Shown here one piece after another: positions 37,201 to 42,937 of a DNA stretch of 46,685 bases. The stretch comes from an uncultured Eubacteriales bacterium (GTDB taxonomy: Bacteria; Bacillota; Clostridia; Oscillospirales; CAG-272): the NCBI GenBank assembly GCA_934401725.1, contig CAKRSS010000010.1, positions 1-46,685 of the forward strand, read 5' to 3'. Under the pieces are notes generated by a model. That model did no database searches, was not told where the DNA came from, and saw only the letters and a program-made list of their open reading frames with translations. A program made the position numbers and the translations under genes. How positions within the stretch are numbered: position 1 is the stretch's first letter; the number at the start of each line of letters is the position of its first letter.

Positions 37201-37413
37201 GATTTCTGCATTGCAATGCGTTGTCCGGACATAGCGACGCGCGACTACATCGACAAAAAACTCAGAGAAGACGGACAGATGTTTGTTTTGCTTGCAAAGG
37301 CGCGCGAGCGTTTGTCGAGAAAGAAAAAGGCGCAGGCATTGCTCGAGTGCGAAAGATATAGCTCATCGGCCAGTGAGTATTGCCCGACAGTCTATTATTG
37401 GCCGGAGCATTAA
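31252..37413 (+). CDS. Giant membrane protein: dead helicase-like + transglutaminase
   Basis: A 2053-residue protein with an ATG overlapping the previous stop. N-terminal TM helices (about 1-22, 47-68, 101-126, 278-303, 320-345) with a basic/acidic loop between. Residues about 375-900 have SF2-helicase (MrfA/YprA-like) architecture but no usable motifs: the P-loop position reads GTSFYSEYGEY (no GK), the ATPE-like motif is at about 513, and DEAH is replaced by VDTDRV (D544). CxxC-x20-CxxC at about 1214-1244 is LIM/zinc-finger-like, followed by a region resembling a decayed metallopeptidase. A D/E- then K-rich linker (1383-1680) leads to a transglutaminase-like domain with C1843, H1874 and D1889, an intact catalytic triad. 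It could cross-link or cleave proteins at the membrane. Confidence 0.75.
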   Translation: MITLLKIIFLIVLFLFFAYPLLPFSSKARRFSTFYGLRYEPPFNKRNAVFLPLMIIEFVVVALLFELLTKASGLVGSIPFIAKLTEGVRNQIGTKGEFYLLVIQVLLINIATIYAFVIVKGLLRHLLIDPILGWGKNDGLTPEQRRAKRAAYRRKRREEKRKRRMERREAKKNKSTRKKHGDAPDDENNNSEKNEEEEEYDSDDERVMRFPHSDGTGDDEDDNDEETDGESSGDAEPEPPPPPRSAFMRWLLGLMFEKDEDPPYVYARPSVARAAAVLQTFIYVVEVLYFLMFIVMAVAMLFPMPDWIYSLGVSLKRVYLYPFISLIFLQEIYNFLNTKTPKPKKPAGLDGQSDEDQKKDCDSKLLALTGELKKRFDVDHFFRYYPALPGQQLPEYVFSNKQYESALEYIRAYELQSSGHVVQSYLESLDAAYNDKHIYFGTSFYSEYGEYLSAYTYTRLLSGARMVFIASSRDALESLRRFIRDRLTRLTGCRDAATWRVYVSGERLDQADILIATPEDFRNDDIVRHYPGFFEEVCNAVFVDTDRVTAIYSYLCPIIAMRLQKATENRIRFIFLTRDVLRGFAARTLPRYFCVDKVFTASNALENESTAYMLINRESKSRRIYNHYRQSLTGLECILAQQAVNFGVDGVKIMSEAPIEYTDRVTLESQSVEINEFYKPVPVINYMIYSDENCNLASAIYTCTRFRGQQKSVANIISKPYLLRDYFVFMASNGDYINRSSFIQPRAVEDIDERKLSLLRVFCEASMGDGMTLPAFCDKMRSIIDTASNRFASPLCDFCGKLFERIRSGEIVPTEKEYAEYLVAGLLDGRDTPADRSAGLRAKDYYLVTDPRYGISAVARDKWIGFRRNKDFLARLTERNRRVELRLNDQTVGYLDTFPDRVPQQYMVGQSIIFRNVEYEIGQISDDCRTIFLRSENVTFRNSLDTVFLRRYTVEDLRPFGDEGILYNTNTNLAEIHVSRARANILGESYGFFTLTTDNQTLDFSHGVVGNPWVGEDRVAENARRIKNGVCLTVSLRSRIECNDNMRLLIAVVFNEFIKTLFPHAYRLLAVCPVLENPVESVWSENSSVTEQIRALYPYLVQSGDGMRETENHRIQLILINDCQDDVGILDWFYDGRAQYMREFLSHVYSYIQWLKCCGRPGTYIYFGEQALPECFDLDGCCKLFDGLGLILSDDGKDDFDTAGNFEQQVQRRRCAFCHRIVESGRYALFDHHRYICMDCFEVVHDEDQLKKLLREVREYLHKTYPEIKFGKLRAELDTVHDRKADEVLSKFSYRMDYKDRRVYIERDTPLVNARVVLLRALTGMWQHDNGLMIPAADGQLYYEELCYLLSVDRKESADWIRAALRGGVRETVEDITAYIEKHRADNPPAPEPEETDIPDESDEEDIPENKDTGDGADGDTSNGDGSEGGDHKDGDPKNDNSEDDGSDSGSEPAPQAERYTSFRYMREKAAGISDEDLDGNTSDDDEKYPDKLYNPNKIPRFWKDYLRGIKATEKEDELSDEDRGTFDDDKLDDLGEGDGGVVPEEATGDDEDDVAKTEPEGGDTGVMSEDKSEDTSDGTSGEEPEKSDDESDGESGDDISGDTSDDTPEDITDDDSDETPKGKKDKKSKKDKKNKKDKKSDKDDKNGKDSKDDKKDESDKSDKSGGKGGNKDAERRLARQKKKFYDDDEETNPAIRLYNDILRHAYAFDDSSISVSGLTFERMVNIFYMVLSDWPELFWVSNIAGTADGMRLVFRCLDKDGKIDSKQVQTKLRELKKGARWFTRGITRRTRPYDAALKIYRRLILTLDYDTIGLKTGAGRSFDSDDRLRSLYSALVSHKVVCAGYAVAMQYLLQSVGISSGYVISEAKNNVCHAFNALRLGKYCYYLDATWGDMSCTDSEGRENEIYYNYFCVPYRDLVKTSPEDRHYHIPRHEFYPGLEEFTAARHEYFRHEDAYIDRYDEEQLIDLIVRSAQEYDPKEMGDFCIAMRCPDIATRDYIDKKLREDGQMFVLLAKARERLSRKKKAQALLECERYSSSASEYCPTVYYWPEH

Positions 37414-37447
37414 TGTGCGGTACCGTAAACATTAACAACTGACAAAA

Positions 37448-37477
37448 GGCGCGGGGCACTGAAACGTGCCCCGCGCC
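37448..37477 (+). other. Perfect 12-bp intercistronic hairpin
   Basis: GGCGCGGGGCAC (37448-37459) pairs with GTGCCCCGCGCC (37466-37477), 6-nt loop, no T-tract on plus. It ends 4 bp before the ribosome site of the RyR gene, like the hairpin at 26499-26526, and may adjust translation or mRNA decay there. Confidence 0.6.
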
Positions 37478-37492
37478 GGACAGGAGCAGAGA

Positions 37493-39271
37493 ATGATCTG
37501 GAATATTTGCTTTATAGCGGCGCTTGCCGTGCTGGTCGCCACTGTGACAACAGCCGTCGCGTACCACCGCTCGCATGCGGGTGCCGGGACGCTGTATCTT
37601 CTGACGTTCGGAATCGCCGTGTCTGCCGTCGCTATACTGTATCCGCTGAGCCTGTCACAGCTGGAGGGCGGATACCTGCGCGCAGTTTTGCTTGCGGTGC
37701 ACAACACGCTCAGACTTTTCGTGCTGGACGACGATTTCTCGCTGATGATCGAGAAAACCGAAGTGCTCGGGCGCGGGTTCCGCGTGATTTACGGCGTGCT
37801 CGCCGCGATTATATACCTCGCCGCACCGGTGATGACCTTCAGCGTTGTGCTCAGCTTCCTGCGCAAGTATGCAGCCTACCGCAATTATTTACTGCACTAC
37901 ACGCGCCCGGCATACATATTTTCGGAGCTTAACGAGCGGTCGATTGCGCTCGCGACAGATCTCAAGAGAGATAAGCCCCGCTGTGTCATTGCGTTCACGG
38001 GTGTTGGCGACGATGACGACGGCTATTCCAAGCGACTTGCCGGGATAGGCGCGCTTCAGTTCCACGACGGTGTGGACGACGTGAATTTCGCGCGTCACAG
38101 CCGCCGTGCGGAGATGACATTTTTCATCATTTCCGATGACGACGCGCAGAACATACGCGAGTCGCTCTCGCTGATAGAGCGTTATCGCGGCCGCACAGGC
38201 ACGCGGATGTACGTGTTTTCGGACAGCGTCAGCGGCCGGCTTATGCTTGAGAACGCAGACTGCGGCGAGATGGTAGTCCAGCGCGTAAATGAGGCGCAGC
38301 GGACGGTCGCGTCGCTGCTTTACGAGCGCGGAGGCGAGCTGTTTGATTCGGCTGTACCGATACCGGGCAGCGACGAGCGGCAGATCACTGCTGTGGTCGC
38401 GGGTCTTGACGGCTACGGACTCGAGATGGTGCGCGCCCTGCCGTGGCTGTGCCAGATGACGGGGTACAGGATAAGCATTCACGTTATTTCCGTCAGAAAG
38501 GACGCCGAAGAGCTGCTTCGCTCAATGTGTCCGGAGCTGCTCGACGACGAGCATAACGGCCTGTCCGGTACGGATGAGGACGCCTGTTACAGCATTTCGG
38601 TATATCCGGACGTCCGTGAGGACGGCGCGAGGTTTGACCGGATTATTGAAGCGATTCCGGACATCAGCTTTGCGTTTGTCTCACTCGGAAACGATGAAAG
38701 GAACATAAAGACTGCGGCGAAGCTGCGTATGCTTGCCGAGAGGGCAAGAGTGAGGGGATGCACGGCCGACGAAGGCAGGACTGACGCTAAAATATGGGCG
38801 GTTGTCCGCAGCGGCGACGACATGCAGACGTGCAGTGATGCGGACCTGTGCAATCACCGCGGCCAGAAGTACGGAATTTCGTTTGTCGGCGGAATTTCCG
38901 CTGTTTGTTCGGTGGACGGATTGCTGTTCTCCAAGCTTGAGGAGATGGCGCTCGCCCGGCACAGAAACTGGGGCGACGAGAAGAGTTTCTGGCGTGTTGA
39001 GTACAACTACCGTTCGTCAATTGCGTCGGTCATTCACGCGCGGTACAAGAAATACTGCCGCGTTCCCGGCGCCGACATACCGAACCCGAACGACCGTCCA
39101 CCCGAGGCACGGGAGCTTCTGCGCAGGCTCGAGCATCGCCGCTGGAACGCCTATATGCGTTCCGAGGGCTATGTTTTCTGCGAAAAGCGCGACGAGCTTG
39201 CCCGTACGCACCACTGCCTGGTGCCGTTCAGCAGTCTGTCCGAAGAAGAACAGCGAAAGGACGACGATTAA
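37493..39271 (+). CDS. Three-TM Rossmann (TrkA-N-like) protein with RyR domain
   Basis: The start at 37493 (MIWNICFI) has AGGAG at 37482-37486; the earlier ATG at 37466 lies in a hairpin. Of 592 residues, TM helices lie at about 2-24, 33-54 and 98-122. Two Rossmann-like halves follow (about 135-300 and 305-500; ITAVVAGLDGYGLEMV is a nucleotide-binding-type loop), reminiscent of TrkA-N/RCK domains that gate channels. The C-terminus (about 530-592: LLRRLEHRRWNAYMRSEG..., HHCLVPFSSLSEEEQ) is a ryanodine-receptor (RyR) repeat. Prokaryotic RyR domains have been linked to nucleotide-signalling conflict systems. A nucleotide-sensing membrane protein, last of the operon, is a reasonable inference. 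Confidence 0.75.
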   Translation: MIWNICFIAALAVLVATVTTAVAYHRSHAGAGTLYLLTFGIAVSAVAILYPLSLSQLEGGYLRAVLLAVHNTLRLFVLDDDFSLMIEKTEVLGRGFRVIYGVLAAIIYLAAPVMTFSVVLSFLRKYAAYRNYLLHYTRPAYIFSELNERSIALATDLKRDKPRCVIAFTGVGDDDDGYSKRLAGIGALQFHDGVDDVNFARHSRRAEMTFFIISDDDAQNIRESLSLIERYRGRTGTRMYVFSDSVSGRLMLENADCGEMVVQRVNEAQRTVASLLYERGGELFDSAVPIPGSDERQITAVVAGLDGYGLEMVRALPWLCQMTGYRISIHVISVRKDAEELLRSMCPELLDDEHNGLSGTDEDACYSISVYPDVREDGARFDRIIEAIPDISFAFVSLGNDERNIKTAAKLRMLAERARVRGCTADEGRTDAKIWAVVRSGDDMQTCSDADLCNHRGQKYGISFVGGISAVCSVDGLLFSKLEEMALARHRNWGDEKSFWRVEYNYRSSIASVIHARYKKYCRVPGADIPNPNDRPPEARELLRRLEHRRWNAYMRSEGYVFCEKRDELARTHHCLVPFSSLSEEEQRKDDD

Positions 39272-39308
39272 AAATGACCTCACGCCCATATTGGCGTGAG
39301 GTCATTTT
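39271..39308 (+). terminator. Intrinsic terminator closing the long operon
   Basis: AAAATGACCTCACGCC (39271-39286) pairs perfectly with GGCGTGAGGTCATTTT (39293-39308), loop CATATT. A 16-bp perfect stem with A/T flanks works in both directions and starts at the RyR gene stop. Confidence 0.9.
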
Positions 39309-39423
39309 AATGTGTACGAGTGGTGCGGCCTGCCTTCAAATAAAATTCTCTCCCCATGGGCGTGAGGTCATTTTTAATGCACCCAAGTGGCGCGGCATGC
39401 CTTCAAATAAAAAGCATCTCCCC
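39293..39423. repeat. Tandem imperfect repeat, two ~65-bp copies
   Basis: Copy 1 (39293-39357) and copy 2 (39359-39423) share GGCGTGAGGTCATTTT, a GTGG(T/C)GCGGC core, TGCCTTCAAATAAAA and TCTCCCC. Copy 1's first part is also the 3' arm of the operon terminator. Confidence 0.65.
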
Positions 39424-39448
39424 GCGCAAAGCGCGGGGAGAGGATTTT
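39417..39448. terminator. Hairpin between convergent units
   Basis: TCTCCCCGCGC (39417-39427) pairs with GCGCGGGGAGA (39431-39441), loop AAA, followed by GGATTTT on plus and AAAA-containing sequence on the other side. A weaker terminator for the minus-strand glycan genes. Confidence 0.6.
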
Positions 39449-39504
39449 GCATATTGGGCGTAGAAGCCTTAATTTGCGGTTGCAGCATGGCCTTATACGG
39501 GGAC

Positions 39505-42375
39505 TCACTTCACCCTCACCGCGACCACGCCGAACGCCGGGCAGCGGACGCTGACGGCGTTGCCGGTGACGGGGAGCGGGGCGAGCGGGTGCTCGTTGGA
39601 GTCGACAAGCTCGGCTGTGAGGGGGGCGGCGGTTGAAGCGCCGAAGGCTATGCTTGCGTCGACGTCGGCGGGGGTGGGGTTGAAGAGGCGCACGACAACG
39701 CCGCCGTCCTCGCCCGGCTTGATGGCGGACAGCTCGACTCCCGCGCCCTCGAGCGTTACGAACGAGCCGTCGAGCGGCAGGCTGCCCTTGTGCGCAAGAC
39801 CGACGGTCTGCGGCATACGGTGGTTGTAGCACTCGGATATGCGGGCGGCGTCGGCGGCGTCAGAGGCGACGGCGAGCCCCAGCTTGACCCGGAATTTGCC
39901 CGACTCGGGCAGCGGATCGGGCGCAAATGAGGAGCGCAGCAGCGTCACCTTGACGGCGTTGCCGTAGCCCGTGAAGCCGTATTTCGTGTCGCTGACGAGC
40001 ATGAGATGACGGCGCTCGGCGGGAGAGTTGTCGACGCTTTGAAGGTCGACGTCGCGCGTTTCGTCTTCGTCGCCCGTATCCTCCGCGAACAGCGCCTCCA
40101 TGTGGCTCAGCACCGGGACGTCGTGCGCGAGCGGCGGGCGGGTTATGTGGCCGAACGGCACGTCGGCGCGGTAGGCCTCGCAGTCATACCCGAAGGGCAG
40201 TACAAAGGCAAGCTGCGGAACAAATGTGTCCTGCGTGCCGCGCTCGTGCCAGTCGGCGTTTATCTCAAAGTCGAGAACCTCGTTCTCGCCCCACAGCGAC
40301 ACCGTCACGCCTAAGGTCGACTGCTTATATTTCATCTCGTAGCTGAGCGAGCGCGCCATTCCGCCGGTGCGAACCTCGGTCAGGCGGACGTTTGAGGCCT
40401 CGTTTATCATCACGCTGTGCATCAGCGAGCCGACGCGCCAGGCGCTCATGCCGTAACGATTGTTCTCCTCGGCGTAGCGCAGCATGGCGGAGGGGGCGCT
40501 TATCAGTTCGCGGCCGCTCTCCTTGTCGGTGAACGAGATCAGCGCCACGGTCGACGGATCGAAGACGGCGCGCACGCGGCTGTTCTCGAGCACGAGCGGT
40601 ACGTCCTCCATGTGATCCTGACGCGGGTCGGTGCGGAACTCGAAGCGCGCCAGTTTGCCCGCGGTGCAGGGCGAGCGCTGACGTAGGATGTAGGTCGCGT
40701 AGCCGAGCGGCGGGACGTCGACGGCCATAATAAAGCGCGTCATGCGGTGGTGATTGTAGGAGCGGTTGACCTCGAGGAAGCGGAAGGGCACAGTCGCGCC
40801 CGCCGCGTTGACGATCTCGAGGTTGTCGAAGTCGTAGCTGTAATCGAAGACAGTGAACTCGGCCGTCTCGCACCGGCGGTAGCGCGTCGTGTTGAAAACG
40901 TGCAGCACGCGGACGCGTCCGCGGCCCATCTCGGCGCTGGTGAACTGGTAGCTGAAGCGGCTGTCGATACGGAATCCGACGCCGCCGCCCTCGGATATGG
41001 TGCTGCGGTCGTCGTCGAAGGGGATGGACGAGGTGTCGATGCCGTCGGCGATAGCGTGCATGGCGGCGTTGGCGTTGGCGTTGGCGCAGGCGATGGTGCG
41101 CTGGAAGCCGCCGAGGCAGTATTCGCGCGTCTCGAGCACGCCGGAGCCGGGCAGAATGTCGTGGAACTGCGAGAACAGCACGTTCTCCCACGCGCGGCGG
41201 AAGGAGTTGGAGCGGCCGGGCGCGCCGGTCAGAAGCGTCGCGGCGGAGGACAGCACCTCGGCGTCGTAAAGCCGCGCCTCGCTAAGACGATTGGCCAGCT
41301 TTATGCGCGACTGCGTCGTGTAGCAGCCGGTGAAGACGAAATTCAGCTCGCCCGTCACGAGCTTTATGCGCGGGCGGCACTTCTCAAGCTCGGCGAAGAA
41401 GGCGCCGTAGGTGCTGAAGCGGATGGTAGGCAGCAGCGGCCAGCGCGACATGTCGATAAGACGCTCGATGTCGCGGCGGCTGGGGCCGCCGCCGTGGTCG
41501 CCCACACCGTAAACGCGCAAAAAGACGGGGATTCCGCCCTCGGCGGCGTCGCGGCAGAACAGCGGGTACTCGCAAAAGCCCTTGGAGTCGACGGGACCCA
41601 TGTACCACTTGGGGTCCTGGTAGACCAGAACCTCGCGCCCGGATTCCGCCTGCCAACGGTAGACATAGCGGTAGTCGCAGCCGCGGCAGTGGTAGTAATA
41701 GTCCACGCCGCCCGAGGCGAGTATCTCGGGCACGTTTTTGTTGTGACCGAAGGTGTCGGGCTCGAAATTGAGGCGCAGCGTGTCGGGGTCAAGGTCGAGC
41801 AGGCGTCCGAGGTAGCGCTTGGTGTAGAGTATCTGACGAACGAGCGACTCGCCCGAGGGCATGTTTTTGTCGCACTCCGTCCAGCTCGAGGCGCTGACCT
41901 CCCAGCGCCCCTCGTGTACGCGCTCGCGGATTTCGTCCAGCATTTCGGGGGCGAACTCCTCGACTATGCGGTAGACCGACGCCTGCGACTGCGCAAACGT
42001 AAACTCGGGATATTCGCGCATGAGCATGAGCATGGTGCGGAAGGTCTCGATGACGACCGCGACCGTCTCCTGATAACCCCATTTCCAGTTCATATCTATG
42101 TGCGCGTGCGAGACGCAGTGCGCGGTCAGCGACTTGGCCACGGGGCTAAGGTGCGCGAGCGACGCCTCAATGCGCTCTGCATCCTCGCGGCCAATGCCGC
42201 AGCGCTCGTGCGCCGCGAGCGCGTCGTCGCAGGCGCGTGAGATGTCGTCGTCAAACGCGCCGCCGCGGACGAGCGACAGCCGGGACAGGTAAAGCAGCTC
42301 CGACGCGATGCGGCCCTCATAGTAGCCGCCGTCCTGCCGGGCGGAGATGACTTTCAGCTTCTCGTTAAGATCCAT
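39505..42375 (-). CDS. GH38 alpha-mannosidase
   Basis: A 956-residue enzyme of glycoside hydrolase family 38, which removes alpha-mannose from glycans. The zinc site H90-A-H92-I-D94 in SHAHIDMNWKWG and the nucleophile D207 in NFEPDTFGHN are intact. The layout is family-typical: N-terminal alpha/beta catalytic domain, helical bundle (to about 500) and beta-rich C-terminal part. There is no signal peptide, so it acts in the cytoplasm on imported glycan fragments. ATG at 42375 is preceded (minus strand) by an AGAAAGG site and lies 39 bp after the YhcH-like gene, forming a two-gene operon. Bacterial GH38 enzymes of this kind often process N-glycan-derived oligosaccharides. Confidence 0.9.
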   Translation of the reverse strand: MDLNEKLKVISARQDGGYYEGRIASELLYLSRLSLVRGGAFDDDISRACDDALAAHERCGIGREDAERIEASLAHLSPVAKSLTAHCVSHAHIDMNWKWGYQETVAVVIETFRTMLMLMREYPEFTFAQSQASVYRIVEEFAPEMLDEIRERVHEGRWEVSASSWTECDKNMPSGESLVRQILYTKRYLGRLLDLDPDTLRLNFEPDTFGHNKNVPEILASGGVDYYYHCRGCDYRYVYRWQAESGREVLVYQDPKWYMGPVDSKGFCEYPLFCRDAAEGGIPVFLRVYGVGDHGGGPSRRDIERLIDMSRWPLLPTIRFSTYGAFFAELEKCRPRIKLVTGELNFVFTGCYTTQSRIKLANRLSEARLYDAEVLSSAATLLTGAPGRSNSFRRAWENVLFSQFHDILPGSGVLETREYCLGGFQRTIACANANANAAMHAIADGIDTSSIPFDDDRSTISEGGGVGFRIDSRFSYQFTSAEMGRGRVRVLHVFNTTRYRRCETAEFTVFDYSYDFDNLEIVNAAGATVPFRFLEVNRSYNHHRMTRFIMAVDVPPLGYATYILRQRSPCTAGKLARFEFRTDPRQDHMEDVPLVLENSRVRAVFDPSTVALISFTDKESGRELISAPSAMLRYAEENNRYGMSAWRVGSLMHSVMINEASNVRLTEVRTGGMARSLSYEMKYKQSTLGVTVSLWGENEVLDFEINADWHERGTQDTFVPQLAFVLPFGYDCEAYRADVPFGHITRPPLAHDVPVLSHMEALFAEDTGDEDETRDVDLQSVDNSPAERRHLMLVSDTKYGFTGYGNAVKVTLLRSSFAPDPLPESGKFRVKLGLAVASDAADAARISECYNHRMPQTVGLAHKGSLPLDGSFVTLEGAGVELSAIKPGEDGGVVVRLFNPTPADVDASIAFGASTAAPLTAELVDSNEHPLAPLPVTGNAVSVRCPAFGVVAVRVK

Positions 42376-42414
42376 TTTGTTGCCTTTCTGCCGTTTGACG
42401 GCGGTGTTTTTGTG

Positions 42415-42876
42415 TCATGCGTTGCCGCAGGACAGCTTGAATACGACCTTTAGCACCTCGTGCGCGTCCGGGCAGACGCCGGGGCGGTGTGCCTCGCCCG
42501 GCGCGAGCGTCAGCAGCTCGCCGGGGCGCAGCAGGACTGTGGTCGAGGGCGCGCCGGGGGCGCGTGGGGTGAAGAACTCGCAGTCGCCCGCCGCGTCGTA
42601 GTCCGTGGCGCGCTCAAGGTCGCTGAGCGGCGACATGTCAACCAGTTCCGCGCCCTCAAGCACGACGTGAATGTCGATAAAGCGCCGGTGGTTTTCAAAA
42701 CGTCGGGTCTCGCGCGGGGCGGTCTCGTAGCGCATAACGTTGTAGCAGAAATCCTCGCCGTCGACGGTGTAGTGGCCGGGCGCGGGCTTGTTTTTTAGCA
42801 GTTTGCGGACAATCTCTGCGGCCCGCGCCACACGCGGGTCAATGCCGATGGGGGAGGATGCGTTGAAAAAATTCAT
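42415..42876 (-). CDS. YhcH/YjgK/YiaL family sugar protein
   Basis: A 153-residue cupin-like protein of the YhcH/YjgK/YiaL family. The block HRRFIDIHVVLEG and the late LTLAPGEAHRPG motif, containing metal-binding His, are the family signatures. Members sit in sialic-acid, galactoside and other sugar-use operons and are thought to act as sugar anomerases or isomerase-like enzymes. It is first of the operon with the GH38 enzyme, behind the promoter at 42905-42933; the ribosome site GAAAGG lies about 20 bases before the ATG at 42876. Substrate is uncertain, but context points to host-glycan breakdown products. Confidence 0.85.
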   Translation of the reverse strand: MNFFNASSPIGIDPRVARAAEIVRKLLKNKPAPGHYTVDGEDFCYNVMRYETAPRETRRFENHRRFIDIHVVLEGAELVDMSPLSDLERATDYDAAGDCEFFTPRAPGAPSTTVLLRPGELLTLAPGEAHRPGVCPDAHEVLKVVFKLSCGNA

Positions 42877-42904
42877 ATTTTTGAGCTTTGGCCTTTCTTT
42901 TTAT

Positions 42905-42933
42905 AGTATAGCATGGCCGCCTGACCGAGTCAA
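42905..42933 (-). promoter_or_regulatory. Sigma-A promoter of the YhcH-GH38 operon
   Basis: On the minus strand: TTGACT (42928-42933), 17-bp spacer, TATACT (42905-42910). It overlaps the very end of the esterase gene (stop at 42938), so the two units are separately initiated. Confidence 0.75.
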
Positions 42934-42937
42934 CCGG

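Noticed and set aside
40747..42240. 497-codon plus-strand open frame
   Set aside because: Mirror of the GH38 gene, whose catalytic motifs are intact on minus; composition is that of a shadow frame.
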